From Actinomycetota bacterium (GTDB lineage Bacteria > Actinomycetota > Actinomycetes > S36-B12 > CAIYMF01), in assembly GCA_009697815.1 (NCBI GenBank), contig WLRQ01000003.1, forward strand, positions 1 to 64,000: a stretch of DNA of 64,000 bases, written 5' to 3'. A program made the position numbers and the translations under genes. The notes below the pieces were generated by a model. It was not told the DNA's origin. It searched no databases and worked only from the letters and a program-made list of their open reading frames with translations. This document shows, piece by piece, positions 51,031 through 61,100 of the stretch (its first letter is position 1; every line of letters begins with the position of its first letter).

Positions 51031-51975
51031 TCAAATGAGGACTCTCAGCGCTCGCGGGACCGATTGAAAGGTGACAACAGACACCTGGCCCGCAGCGTCA
51101 CCGTCGATCTGGAGGGGGGTGGGGCGCGAGGCTACGACGGTGAACTCGGACTGGTCGTGCAGGGTAAGCAGCCCGGCGAACGGGTAGCGCATGCGACGGC
51201 GTTGCAGCATCCGGCTCACGTTCCCGAGCGTGTGGAGCACCGCGAGACTCCGGGGCGCGAACAAGTCGAGCCCGGTGTCGAAGGAGGCATGTGGGCACGG
51301 ATCCACGGGAAGTGGGCCCAGGAAGGTCCACGGTGAAGAGTTGGCGATGATGGTGAGGAAGATTCCTTCGATGTCCTGTACCCCTGCCCGGCGGACGGTC
51401 AGTGCCGGTTCGTGGCGCTCGGTGCGCAGCAGAATCTGCCGCAGAGCAGTGTTGAAGTAGCGGATCGGGGTGGCCTCATGTCCTTCGGCTCGCTGACGTT
51501 CCATCTCCTCGACGATCTCGGCGTCGACCCCGAGCCCGGCATTGCAGGCGAACCAACGTTGGCGATCGTCATAGAGGGCGAGCCCGAGCCCAATCGTGCG
51601 AGTGCGCTCCTCCTCCAGTGCTTCGATCAGCACCCCGGTGGCCTCGACGGGATCAGCCGGCAACCCGAGGCTGCGCGCGACCACGTTCGCGCTGCCGCCG
51701 GGGAGGGTGCCCAGGATCGGGACATCAGGCCCTGGGCCGTCAGCGAGCAGGCCGTTGACGACCTCGTTGACCGTACCGTCGCCGCCGAGTGCGAGAACCA
51801 CTTCGACCCCGTCTAGCCGCGCCTGCCGGGCGAGGTCGGTGGCATGTGCTCGACGCGTGGTGTCGGCCACCGCCAGCTCCATCCTGGCGGTTGAGGACAG
51901 CGCACGGACGATCACCTCACGGGTGCGCGCACCCGTGGTGGTGGCGCGTGGGTTGACGATCAACAGTGCGCGCAT
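51031..51975 (-). CDS. diacylglycerol kinase family (DAGK catalytic domain) lipid kinase
   Basis: The 314-residue protein begins MRALLIVNPRATTTGARTRE. The nucleotide-binding glycine motif is LALGGDGTVNEVVNGLL, and TLPGGSANVVARSLGLP is the second family block. The C-terminal beta-sandwich includes GIFLTIIANSSPWTFLG and PLQIDGDAAG. Related enzymes phosphorylate diacylglycerol, sphingosine or undecaprenol-linked lipids. The ATG at 51975 is preferred because TAGCCT lies six bases upstream; a GTG two codons earlier is possible. Confidence 0.9.
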   Translation of the reverse strand: MRALLIVNPRATTTGARTREVIVRALSSTARMELAVADTTRRAHATDLARQARLDGVEVVLALGGDGTVNEVVNGLLADGPGPDVPILGTLPGGSANVVARSLGLPADPVEATGVLIEALEEERTRTIGLGLALYDDRQRWFACNAGLGVDAEIVEEMERQRAEGHEATPIRYFNTALRQILLRTERHEPALTVRRAGVQDIEGIFLTIIANSSPWTFLGPLPVDPCPHASFDTGLDLFAPRSLAVLHTLGNVSRMLQRRRMRYPFAGLLTLHDQSEFTVVASRPTPLQIDGDAAGQVSVVTFQSVPRALRVLI

Positions 51976-51981
51976 GGGCAC

Positions 51982-51987
51982 AGGCTA
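51982..51987 (-). promoter_or_regulatory. -10 box of a leaderless lipid-kinase transcript
   Basis: TAGCCT on the minus strand ends six bases before the ATG at 51975. Confidence 0.45.
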
Positions 51988-52053
51988 CGACCTCACCTCT
52001 CACCCGTGCCGCGCCTGTCGAGGTTGGACAATCCTTCTGGCAGGCTGAGTACC

Positions 52054-52479
52054 GTGAGTGATACGCAGGTTCCTGACCCCCGTGACGCCTCGGCCGCCGC
52101 CGACCGCCGTCCGGTGCCGCTCATCGCGGCGATCGTCATCGCACTCGTCGAGGCCGTGGCATTGGTCGTCCACTGCGTGGCCATCGCGATCTCGGCGTCG
52201 AATACACCGGGCACCGTGTCGGCGGCTCCCGTCGAGATCGTGATCTATCTCGTGTTCGCCGTCGGCATCCTGGCGTGCGGGCGCGGGCTGTGGCGGCGTC
52301 GCCGGTCGGCGCGCACCCCCTTCGCCGTCGTGCAGATGTTCGGGCTTGTCGTCGGGTGGACGCTCACCTCAGGCGACGGTGATCTCACCCAACGGATCGG
52401 GATGCTCGTTCTCGCCGTATCGGTCGTGGCGATCGCGTTGGTGATCAGCCCGCAGGTCGGTCAGTCGCTCGAGTCCTGA
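52054..52479 (+). CDS. small four-helix membrane protein, unknown
   Basis: The 141-residue protein has four transmembrane segments: VPLIAAIVIALVEAVALVVHCVAIAI, VEIVIYLVFAVGILACGRGLW, VVQMFGLVVGWTLTSG and IGMLVLAVSVVAIALVIS. Cytoplasmic loops are basic (WRRRRSARTP). The GTG at 52054 is preferred over a frame opening at 52006. It overlaps the end of the convergent GNAT gene by 19 bases. Resembles small actinobacterial membrane proteins of unknown role. Confidence 0.7.
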   Translation: MSDTQVPDPRDASAAADRRPVPLIAAIVIALVEAVALVVHCVAIAISASNTPGTVSAAPVEIVIYLVFAVGILACGRGLWRRRRSARTPFAVVQMFGLVVGWTLTSGDGDLTQRIGMLVLAVSVVAIALVISPQVGQSLES

Positions 52480-53048
52480 GATGTGGTTGCGAGGGCTACC
52501 AGGGCCTCGCCGCTGAGTCGGTGCACCGTCCACTCGTCCATGGCCACCGCGCCGATTGAGCGGTAGAAACTCAGGGCGGGCTCGTTCCAATCGAGCACTG
52601 ACCACTCGAGGCGACGGTAGCCACGGTCGAGGCAAACCTTCGCGAGGGTCTGGAGCAGCGCCGTGCCGTAACCGCGCCCGCGCAGGTGCGGGCGCACGTA
52701 GAGATCCTCGAGATAGACGCCGTGGGTTCCCGTCCAGGTCGAGGTGTTGAGGAACCACAGGGCGATCGCCCCGAGTGTGGTGCCCTCGCCCGGGTGGTCG
52801 ATCACGTGGGCGTAGGCCGCGGGTGCGCCGCTGGGGGTATGTGCCGCCACACCGGGCGCACCGCCGGTGCCGCCGAAGAGCAGGGCGGTGAGCTGCTCGA
52901 CGGTGGTCACCACGCTGTCGGCCGCGCGCTCATACTCCGCGAGCTTGCCGATGAGTGCCAGGATCTCGGGGACGTCCCCGACAGTGGCGGGCCGGATCCG
53001 TCCAGCGAACGGTTCACGGCTCTGCTCCTTGCCCAATTCAGTGGCCAT
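52461..53048 (-). CDS. GNAT-family N-acetyltransferase
   Basis: The 195-residue protein has an acetyl-CoA-binding motif A in LEDLYVRPHLRGRGYGTALLQTLAKVCLDRG, with the R/QxxGxG/A turn as RGRGYG, then YRRLEWSVLDWNEPALSFYRSIGA (motif B). The pattern with WTGTHGVYLEDLYV and DWNEPA is close to the diamine (spermidine/thialysine) acetyltransferase-like group; the substrate is not certain. Five bases downstream of the PAS gene, so co-transcribed with it. Confidence 0.9.
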   Translation of the reverse strand: MATELGKEQSREPFAGRIRPATVGDVPEILALIGKLAEYERAADSVVTTVEQLTALLFGGTGGAPGVAAHTPSGAPAAYAHVIDHPGEGTTLGAIALWFLNTSTWTGTHGVYLEDLYVRPHLRGRGYGTALLQTLAKVCLDRGYRRLEWSVLDWNEPALSFYRSIGAVAMDEWTVHRLSGEALVALATTSQDSSD

Positions 53049-53053
53049 GGGTG

Positions 53054-53863
53054 CTACTGGGCGGCCCGGCGGTTGTCGATGACATCGCTGACATCGGTGA
53101 TCGACCCCTGCCAGTGGGTGATCACGCCGGACTCGTCGCGAATCGCGCTGGTGCGGTCGATCACCTGGCGGATGCTGCCGTCGCGCGTGACGAGGCGGTA
53201 CTCCATATCGATGACGTCGACGGTGCCGTCATACATCCTCTGGACACTCGCCATCACTGCCGGGCGATCGTCCTCATGTACGAAGTCGGGGAAGGAGAAG
53301 AGCCCGGCTCTGGCATCCTCGACGCTGTAGCCGAAGCGGATGACATTGGAGGAGGTGTAGACCTTCTCGAACGACTCGTTCGCCAGGGTGAGGTGGAGCA
53401 CAGTGCTGCTCTCGGCCACGATGATGTTGGCGTAGTTCAGTTCATCCTCGAGGCGCTTGCGATCGGTGATGTCGGTGGAGATGCCGGCCATGCCGAGCAG
53501 CCGTCCGGTGCCGTCGAAAACCGGGCGCTTCACTGTCCAGTAGGTGCGCTTCTCACCGGTGGCCTTGATGACGTTGTGTTCCTCGCGCTCGACGAGTGCT
53601 CCGTCGGCCATCACCTGACGGTCGTTGGTGCGGAGCTCCTCAGACAGGGCGAGGTCAAAGAAGGCGCTGTCGTCCTTGCCCCTGATCTGCTCGAGCGTGG
53701 CGCCGAACACGGCCTGAACCGCCTTGTTGGCGTAGACATAGCGGCCCTGGAGGTCTTTCGAATAGACGGCCGCGTCCATGTCGTCGAGCAGCGCCCGAAG
53801 GCCGGCGTTCTCCTCGCGTAGGCGAGCGAGCTCCGCGTCGGGCGCGATCGTTGATTCGGACAA
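53054..53863 (-). CDS. two-PAS-domain protein without output domain
   Basis: The 269-residue protein has an N-terminal short coiled coil (DAELARLREENAGLRALLDDMD), PAS1 (about 25-135: AVYSKDLQGRYVYANKAVQAVFG... GMAGISTDITDRKR) and PAS2 (about 145-262: ESFEKVYTSSNVIRFGYSVEDA... WQGSITDVSDV). It ends directly after PAS2, so it has no kinase, GGDEF, EAL or DNA-binding part; it may act through a partner, possibly the GNAT enzyme translated next. The TTG at 53863 has GGAGG five bases upstream. Confidence 0.85.
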   Translation of the reverse strand: MSESTIAPDAELARLREENAGLRALLDDMDAAVYSKDLQGRYVYANKAVQAVFGATLEQIRGKDDSAFFDLALSEELRTNDRQVMADGALVEREEHNVIKATGEKRTYWTVKRPVFDGTGRLLGMAGISTDITDRKRLEDELNYANIIVAESSTVLHLTLANESFEKVYTSSNVIRFGYSVEDARAGLFSFPDFVHEDDRPAVMASVQRMYDGTVDVIDMEYRLVTRDGSIRQVIDRTSAIRDESGVITHWQGSITDVSDVIDNRRAAQ

Positions 53864-53969
53864 GGGAGCCTCCGCGGGGGGAAGAACTGACGCCGGTGTG
53901 AGTCCAGTGCATCATGGCGTGCGGAGGACCTCATTGGCGAGCGGCCCAGGTCTCCGTGTAGTCAACGCC

Positions 53970-54653
53970 TCACACGACCAGGCGTACCAGCGGGATGGCG
54001 ATGAGCGAGGTGAGCACCGCGGCCGATCCCATAGCGATCGACGATGCTGCCCCGGTGAGATCACCCTCGTGAAGGGCCTCGGCTGTTCCCTGTCCGTGGG
54101 AGATGGTGCCCAGTGCCTCACCGCGGGCCTCGGCGCGGGTGATCCTCATCCTGGTGAGCAGCCACGGGCCGAACATGCTTCCCACGAGGCCGGTGATGAT
54201 CACGAAGCCAGCCGTGAGGGTGGGGTCGGCGTCGATCTTCGGGGCGAGTGCGATGGCGATGGGCGCCGTGACGGACTTGATGCTCAGCGCTGCCTGCAGC
54301 TCCGGAGAGAGCCCGAGCAACTTCGCACATCCGATCGCCGCAATCATCGTGGAGAACGTGCCGGAGACGAGCCCCACGCAGAATGGCAGCGCATCCTTGA
54401 TGAGCACATGGCGGTGGCGGTAGAGCGGCACGGCCAGCGCCACCGTGGCGGGGCCGAGTAAGTACGTCATGATCGATTTCGCTTGGCTGTAGCCCGACAG
54501 GTCGATATGGGTTCCCCAGAGAACCAGCATCACCAGAGGGGTGCTCAGGAATACCGGCACGGTGAGCGGTGAGGGGTAGCGGCGCCCGATCGCCCTGCTC
54601 ACGGCGTAGGCGCCGATCGTGATCGCGATGCAGTAGACCGTCAGGAGGGTCAT
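53970..54653 (-). CDS. lrgB: LrgB-family membrane protein
   Basis: The 227-residue protein has about six to seven helices and the LrgB core LLGPATVALAVPLYRHRHVLIKDALPF, SIKSVTAPIAIALAP and GLVGSMFGPWLLTRMRI, followed by GTISHGQGTAEAL. With LrgA it forms a holin/antiholin-like pair; in some bacteria the pair transports pyruvate or glycolate or affects autolysis. Start ATG overlaps the lrgA stop by four bases. Confidence 0.92.
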   Translation of the reverse strand: MTLLTVYCIAITIGAYAVSRAIGRRYPSPLTVPVFLSTPLVMLVLWGTHIDLSGYSQAKSIMTYLLGPATVALAVPLYRHRHVLIKDALPFCVGLVSGTFSTMIAAIGCAKLLGLSPELQAALSIKSVTAPIAIALAPKIDADPTLTAGFVIITGLVGSMFGPWLLTRMRITRAEARGEALGTISHGQGTAEALHEGDLTGAASSIAMGSAAVLTSLIAIPLVRLVV

Positions 54654-55078
54654 GAGCCCTCCGGCGGGTGACTGCGCAGCAGCCTCGACACCGTGCCCCC
54701 CGTCACCATGATTCCGACAATGGCGCTGGCGATGAGGGTGGCGAGGATCGCGGCGCCCTCGGTGCGCAGGAGAGTGCCATAGGCCATGAGCCCCACCGCG
54801 ATCGGCACGAAGAAGAACGCCAGGTGTCGGGTGAAAATCGCGGCGCTCGCTGCGAACCACTCAATCCGTACAACTCGCGTCAGCAGAAGGGCGAGCAGGA
54901 TCAGCATTCCGACGAGGTTGCCGGGTAGTGGTAAGTGCATCCAGGACGCCAGATACTCGCCGGCGATGTTGAGGGCCACGAGGCCGAGCACCTGCAAGGC
55001 GAGTAGGGCGACGTCGGCCGGGCGTGGCATCTCGATCCTGCGCCGACGGGGATCAGGGGCAGGGGGTGTGGTTGACAC
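54650..55078 (-). CDS. lrgA: LrgA/CidA-family membrane protein
   Basis: The 142-residue protein has four helices and the family motif WMHLPLPGNLVGMLILLALLL, then FFVPIAVGLMAYGTLL. Partner of LrgB encoded directly after it. The GTG at 55078 has TAGATT eight bases upstream. It follows the giant surface-protein gene by 37 bases in the same direction, so readthrough from it is possible. Confidence 0.92.
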   Translation of the reverse strand: MSTTPPAPDPRRRRIEMPRPADVALLALQVLGLVALNIAGEYLASWMHLPLPGNLVGMLILLALLLTRVVRIEWFAASAAIFTRHLAFFFVPIAVGLMAYGTLLRTEGAAILATLIASAIVGIMVTGGTVSRLLRSHPPEGS

Positions 55079-55086
55079 AGACAGGA

Positions 55087-55092
55087 AATCTA
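55087..55092 (-). promoter_or_regulatory. -10 box of a leaderless lrgAB transcript
   Basis: TAGATT on the minus strand ends eight bases before the GTG at 55078. Confidence 0.45.
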
Positions 55093-55115
55093 CACGGGTG
55101 GCGCCGCGCTGCCAC

Positions 55116-58100
55116 CTAGATGTGCGGCACCGTGAGCTCGAGCGTGACGGCGAACACCATCAGGGCGAGCACTCGGTAGAACGGGGCCTTGAATCTGGGG
55201 CGGAGGTACCACCGGGTATCACCGGGGTGGGCCTTGCGACCGAACAACTTGAGGACGTCGATCAGGAAGACGGGCACCACCGCGAGCATGAAACCCCAAC
55301 GGGCCATCTCGACGCCGGGCTCGAAGATCTGGCCGATCCCGATGACCACCAGGGCCCCGAGGGCAAGCTCGACCATCAGCTTCGGCAGGCCGGACGGGAT
55401 CACCTGCCAGAGCTTGGGCTGGTTCTTGATCCCGCCGAAGAACATCCCGAGTAGGTGGGGCACCGTCAGCATGGCCGCCGCCGCATAGAGCTGCCAGACG
55501 TTTCCGACCAGCGCTACGGACACGAACGCGAACAGGGATCCCTTGATCAGCAGCGCGATCGTCTTGTGGAGCTTGGTCGCCTCTTCATTCGAGGTCTTGG
55601 AGTATCGCGCCAACCTCTCGGAGAACCAGCGGTTGGCGACCTCGTCGATCGTGACCCGAACAATCATCGCGATGACGACGACCAACCCAATGAGGCGCGC
55701 ATCGGACATGATCGGCAGTTCGAGCTCATGCATCGGTGACAGCATCAGGACGATCTTGATCATTGCCCAGCCGGCCACGAGCGGCGCCACGACGAAATCG
55801 GCGATGCGCTCGAGCCAGGCTGCGATGGTGCTCGGCGGGGGACGTCGGTAGTTGCGGATGTAGGTCGCCAGAATGCCTGGGGCACAGCCCATGAGAAGGA
55901 TGCCCAGGATGTACCTGATGTCGCCGAGTCCTGTGACACCGCCGCCGATGAGGACGCTCAGGGCGTAGATTCCCGTCGCGAATACTCCCGCCAACGCGTC
56001 GAGACATCCGACGGCAACGATGGCGGCGACGATCCAGGTGGCTGGAGGGAGCGATTGCCCGCCGGCGTCGTTCGCGGCGATGACGCCGAGCGCGATACCG
56101 AGAGCCGGCAAGAGGAGCGAGAAGCCACCGAGGACGGCGCGCATGGGCGCGGCATCGGCGATGATGCGGCTGGCCAGCGGTGATCTTGAGTGGGTGAAGG
56201 TCACCAGATACACCGTGATCGCCTCCAGAGCGTGGTGGCTGAAGATCCTCATCCCGCGAACCCGGTCGCGCCAGCGCTTGTGCTTGGTCTTCTCCCCTTG
56301 CTGCCGGTGCTCAAGCTCTTCGAGGCCGTCGACATTCCCCTCCTGCTGGCCACCCTCGTTCCCGCCGCTGTGTCCGCCGCCACCGGCCAGGGACAACAGA
56401 CTGGCGGTGGCCACCGCGGCCACGGTCAGCGTGACGGGGTTGTCGAGTGCGTGGAAGGTGTTGAGCGCACCTTCGACCGGCTCGCGGGTGGGGTCACCGG
56501 CGCCATTTGCGGACACCACACCGTCGGAGTCGACCTTGAAGCCGATGCGCCCCTCGACCTTGCTGCCATCGGCGTTAACACCTCGGGCGAGCAGCGTGTG
56601 TTCGCCCGATTCGAGACCGCTCGGGATCGCCAACGTGGCGGTGTAGTCACCTGCCGCATCGATCTTCTCGTCCAGGAGTTTGATCTGGTTGGAGAAGGCC
56701 CACGCGTCGATGCCGGTGCCCGGCTTCAGATGGGCGGCCGTGATCATGAATTGGGCGACCCCCAACTTGAGTCCGATCGCCGACTTGAGGTCGAGGATGA
56801 TCGGAGGGATGACGGGAGGCTTGGGGAGGTCGACTGGGCTCGAGAGGGAGGTGGCTGGGCCAAGACCGGCTTCGTTGCGGGCCGAGACGCGAGCCTGTAC
56901 CGAGTCTCCGAGGGAGGCGTCGAGTGAGACAGGGGAGATGGTGGCGACCACCTGCGTCCACGAGGAACTCGCCGACTTGCGGTACTCGACCATGTAGTCG
57001 ATCACGGGTGATCCGCCGACATCGAGCGGCGGCGTCCAGGCGATCGCGACCTTCGTGCCGGTAAGAGTGCCTGTGATCGACGCGATCGCGCCCGGAACAG
57101 TGAACGGGGTGATCGGGTCGCTCACCGCGCCAGCAGCTGCGTCGCCGGCCTCGTTCTGCGCCGTCACAGTGAGGGTGTAGGGGGTGCCGTTGGTGAGCCC
57201 CGTGCAGGTAGTGGTGGTGGCGGTGCCCGACACCGGACAGGTGCTCACCGCAGCCGAGGGCTCGGCCGAGGAGGCGCTGACTCGATAGCCGGTGATGTCA
57301 GAGCCCCCGTCGTCGGTGGGGGCCTTCCAGGTCAGGGCGATGGTGCCGTTGCCGGCGACGCCTGCCAAGGCGGTGGGAGTGCCCGGGACGGTGAGCGGGG
57401 TGACCGAGGTGGAGGGGATGCTCGCCTTGGAATCACCGATCGAGTTCTGGGCGATCACCGTGACGGTGTAACGCATGCCATTGGCCATACCGGTGCACAG
57501 GGCGGTGGTGTCTGTGGGCGTGGGCGTGACGGTGGGGCTCGCTGCGCCAGCGCCGATCACGCAGGGGCCGCCCAGGGGCGAGGTTGTCACCACGTAGGCG
57601 GTGATCGGGGATCCCCCGTCGGTGGCTGGGGGAGTCCAGGTGACAGCCAGGGTGGTGTCGCCGGGGACTGCGACCACCGACGTGGGAGCACCGGGAACCG
57701 TGATCGGTGTGATGACGGCACTCGAGGTGCCCGTCGCGGAATAGCCCGCCGCGTTGACGGCAAGGACAGTGACCGTATACGCGGCTCCGTTGGTGAGCCC
57801 CGTGCACCTGACGGCTGTCGCGGAACCGACGGCGGGGCACGAGCCAGCCGTTGCCGTGGGCGAGGTGGAGGATGCGGTGACGCTGTATTGGGTGATGGGC
57901 GCGCCGCCGTCGTCGACCGGGGGAGTCCACGTGAGGTCGATGAGGGCATCGCCCGCGGTGCCGGAGACGGAATCGGGAGCACCCGGGATGGTGCGCGGTG
58001 CGATGGCGGCGCTGAGGGCACCCCTGGCCACACCCACCGCAGCGTTCTGAGCGGTGACGGTGAAGGTGTACGAGGTTCCGTTGGTGAGACCTGTACACGT

Positions 58101-61100
58101 GGCGGTGGTGCCCAACGGTGGAGCGTCAATCACGCAGATTCCATCGGCAGGCTCGACCGTGATCGTGTAGCCGGTGATCGGCGAGCCGCCGTCATAGGGT
58201 GCCGTCCACGCCAAGCGGATGGCAGTGTTGTCGGGCTTGGGGGCTTTGAGGAGCGGCGCTCCCGGCACGGTGCGCGGTGTCGAGGCGGGGCTGAGACCGC
58301 CCGTGGCGGAGTCGCCCACGATGTTCTGTGCGATCACGGTGAAGACGTAGGTCGCGCCGTTAGTCAGGCCGCTGCAGATGCTGGTGATCGCGCCTGTCAC
58401 ACCGTCGGCGACGGGGGCGTCGCACGTGCCGGTGGATGTTGACGCGCCAGAGGCTGGCGAGGTGATGCTCGTGACGGCCACCACGTAGCCGGTGATCGCT
58501 GAGCCGCCGTCATCGGCCGGGGCCGTCCAGCCCAGTGTGATCGTGCCGTCTCCCGGCGCGGCGGTATCGACAGTGGGGGCGCCCGGGATCGTGCGAGGTG
58601 TGATCGGATCGCTCTCCGCACTCGGGGCGGAATCTCCCGCGATGTTCTGGGCGATCACGTTGAAGGTGTAGGCAGTTCCGTTCGCGAGGTTCCTGCAGGT
58701 CACGGAGGTGGCGGCGCCGACGACGACACAGGATCCGGCCGGCGACGTGGGCGAGGTGGTCACGACGTACCCGGTGACCACCGAACCGCCATTGTCGGCC
58801 GGTGCGCTCCAGGTGAGGTCGACCGTGGTGTCGTGGGGGGTTCCGGTGACGGTGGTGGGTGATCCCGGCACGCTGCGCGGGGTCACAGCGGCACTGTCGC
58901 CGCCGACGAGTGAGTCGCCCGCCGCGTTGTGAGCCTTGACGGTGAACGTGTACGACCTACCGTTTGTCAGCCCCGTGCAGCTGGCGCTTCGGGTGACCGT
59001 GATGACGGTGCAGTAGCCATCGGCTGGGGTGGTCACGACGGAGTACCCGTTGATCACCGAGCCACCGCTGTCGGATGGGGCCGCCCAGGACAACTCCACG
59101 GAAGCGTCGCCCGCTACTGCGCCCACAGCCGTGGGCGCGCTTGGGGTGGTGCGCGGCGTCGCTGCGGGACTCGTGCCCCCGGTGACCGACTCCCCGGCGA
59201 TGTTGTGTGCGAAGACGGTGAAGGTGTAAGGCGTGCCATTGGTCAGCCCCGAGCAGAGCGCCGTGACACCCGATACCTGGCAGGATCCGTTGGCCGGTGA
59301 GGGTTGCACGGTGTAGGACGTGATCTGTGAACCGCCATCGTCGGTCGGGACGCTCCAGATGAGAGCTACCGAGCCCTCACCCTCAGTGCCGGCGACGTTG
59401 GATGGGGCTCCGGGCACGGTTCGCGGTGTCACCTCGGGGCTCGAGCCGCCGGTGAGGGATGCCCCGGCAACGTTCAGGGCCAGAACTGTCACGGTGTACG
59501 GGGTGCCGTTATCCAGTCCCTCGCAGACCGCCGTTGTCGTGGTTCCGTTGGTGACGCACGACACCGGCGACCCCGGCGGGGTCGTGGCCGCAGAGGCGGT
59601 GACGGCGTAGCCGGTGATGGCCGAGCCGCCGTTGTCGCTCGGTGGAGTCCAGGTGACTGTCACCGAGCTGTCATCCGGTGTCACGGTGTCGACGGTGGGC
59701 GCGCCGGGCACAGTCCGCGGTGTCGCAGCATCGCTGGCGATACTGGGATCTGACGAACCCGCGATGTTCTGCGCGACGACCGTGACGGTGTAGGGCGTGC
59801 CGTTCGTCAAGCCCGTGCAGGTCACGGTGTTGGCCGCGCCAGCGACGAGACACGAACCGGGCTCGGACGCGGGGGTGGTCGTCACCGAGTAGCCGGTGAT
59901 CGGCGAGCCGCCGTCGAAAATCGGTTCTGCCCACGACAGAGCCAAGGTCGTGTCGCCCGCTACGGCCGTCACGGAGGTGGGAACGTCGGGAACGGTGCGC
60001 GGGATGATCGGGTCGAGGTTTGCCCCGCCCGTCACGGAGGCTCCCGCCGCGTTATGCGCTGTCACGGTGAATGTGTAGCCAATGCCGTTGCGCAGTCCCG
60101 TGCATTGCGCGGTCGTCGAGGTGCCGACCCCGACACAGGATGCGCCAGCGTCGGCGGGCGCCACGGTGACTGAGTAGCTCGAGACCGCGTCACCGCCATT
60201 GTCGTCCGGGGCGATCCACGAGAGCCTGGCCGCGCGGTCATCTTCAATCCCGGTCACACCCGAGGGGGGCCCAGGCAGGGTGCGCGGAATGATCGGATCG
60301 GCGTTGGTGCCGCCGGTAAGAGACGGGCCCGCCGAGTTATGGGCGATCACTGTGAACGTGTACGAGGTTCCGTTCGACAGGCCCGTGCAGGTGGCGCTGG
60401 TGCCGACGACAACGCACGATCCGCCCGTGGGGTCGTGGGTCTCGGTGTACTCGGTGATGGGAGATCCGCCGGTGTCGACCGGGGGAGTCCACGTCAGGGC
60501 TGCCGTGTGGTTGCCCACATCACCGCGGACGCCGGTCGGGGGATCCGGGACGGTGCGAGGTGTGCCGCTGACGGTCGTGACCGCGCCGAGCCCGACCACA
60601 TTGCGCGCCTGAACGCCCAGGGTGTACGAGGTGCCGTTGGTGAGGCCGTCAACGACGGCCGACCCGGAGTCGCCCGCGACGTCGGCCGTCAGTTCGGGGT
60701 GGCCGACCACCTCGATGTGGTAGCCGGTGACGGGGATATCGCCGTTGGATGTGGGGGCGTCCCAGGCGAGCGTGAGCTCTCGCCCACCGGGCTCTGCGGT
60801 GAGGTTGCGTGGGGTGAGCGGTGGCGGCCACGAGGTGACCGTCACCGCATCGGATGAGGTTGCCCCGATCGAGGTCCTCACGGTGACTCTCATCGAGACC
60901 GGCACAGCGTTCGTCAGGCCCGACACCACGACGGAGCGGGTCGCCCCGACGAGCGAGGCGGCCGACGCGGTGATCGTGGCACCAGCGGCGGGCACTGGTG
61001 TCCAGACGCCGGTGGGCTGCTCGATCTCGATCGACCTCGAGGTGATGGGCGCGCCGCCGTCGGCCGGATCCGTCCATGTCAGTGTGGCTTCGCGGTCGCC

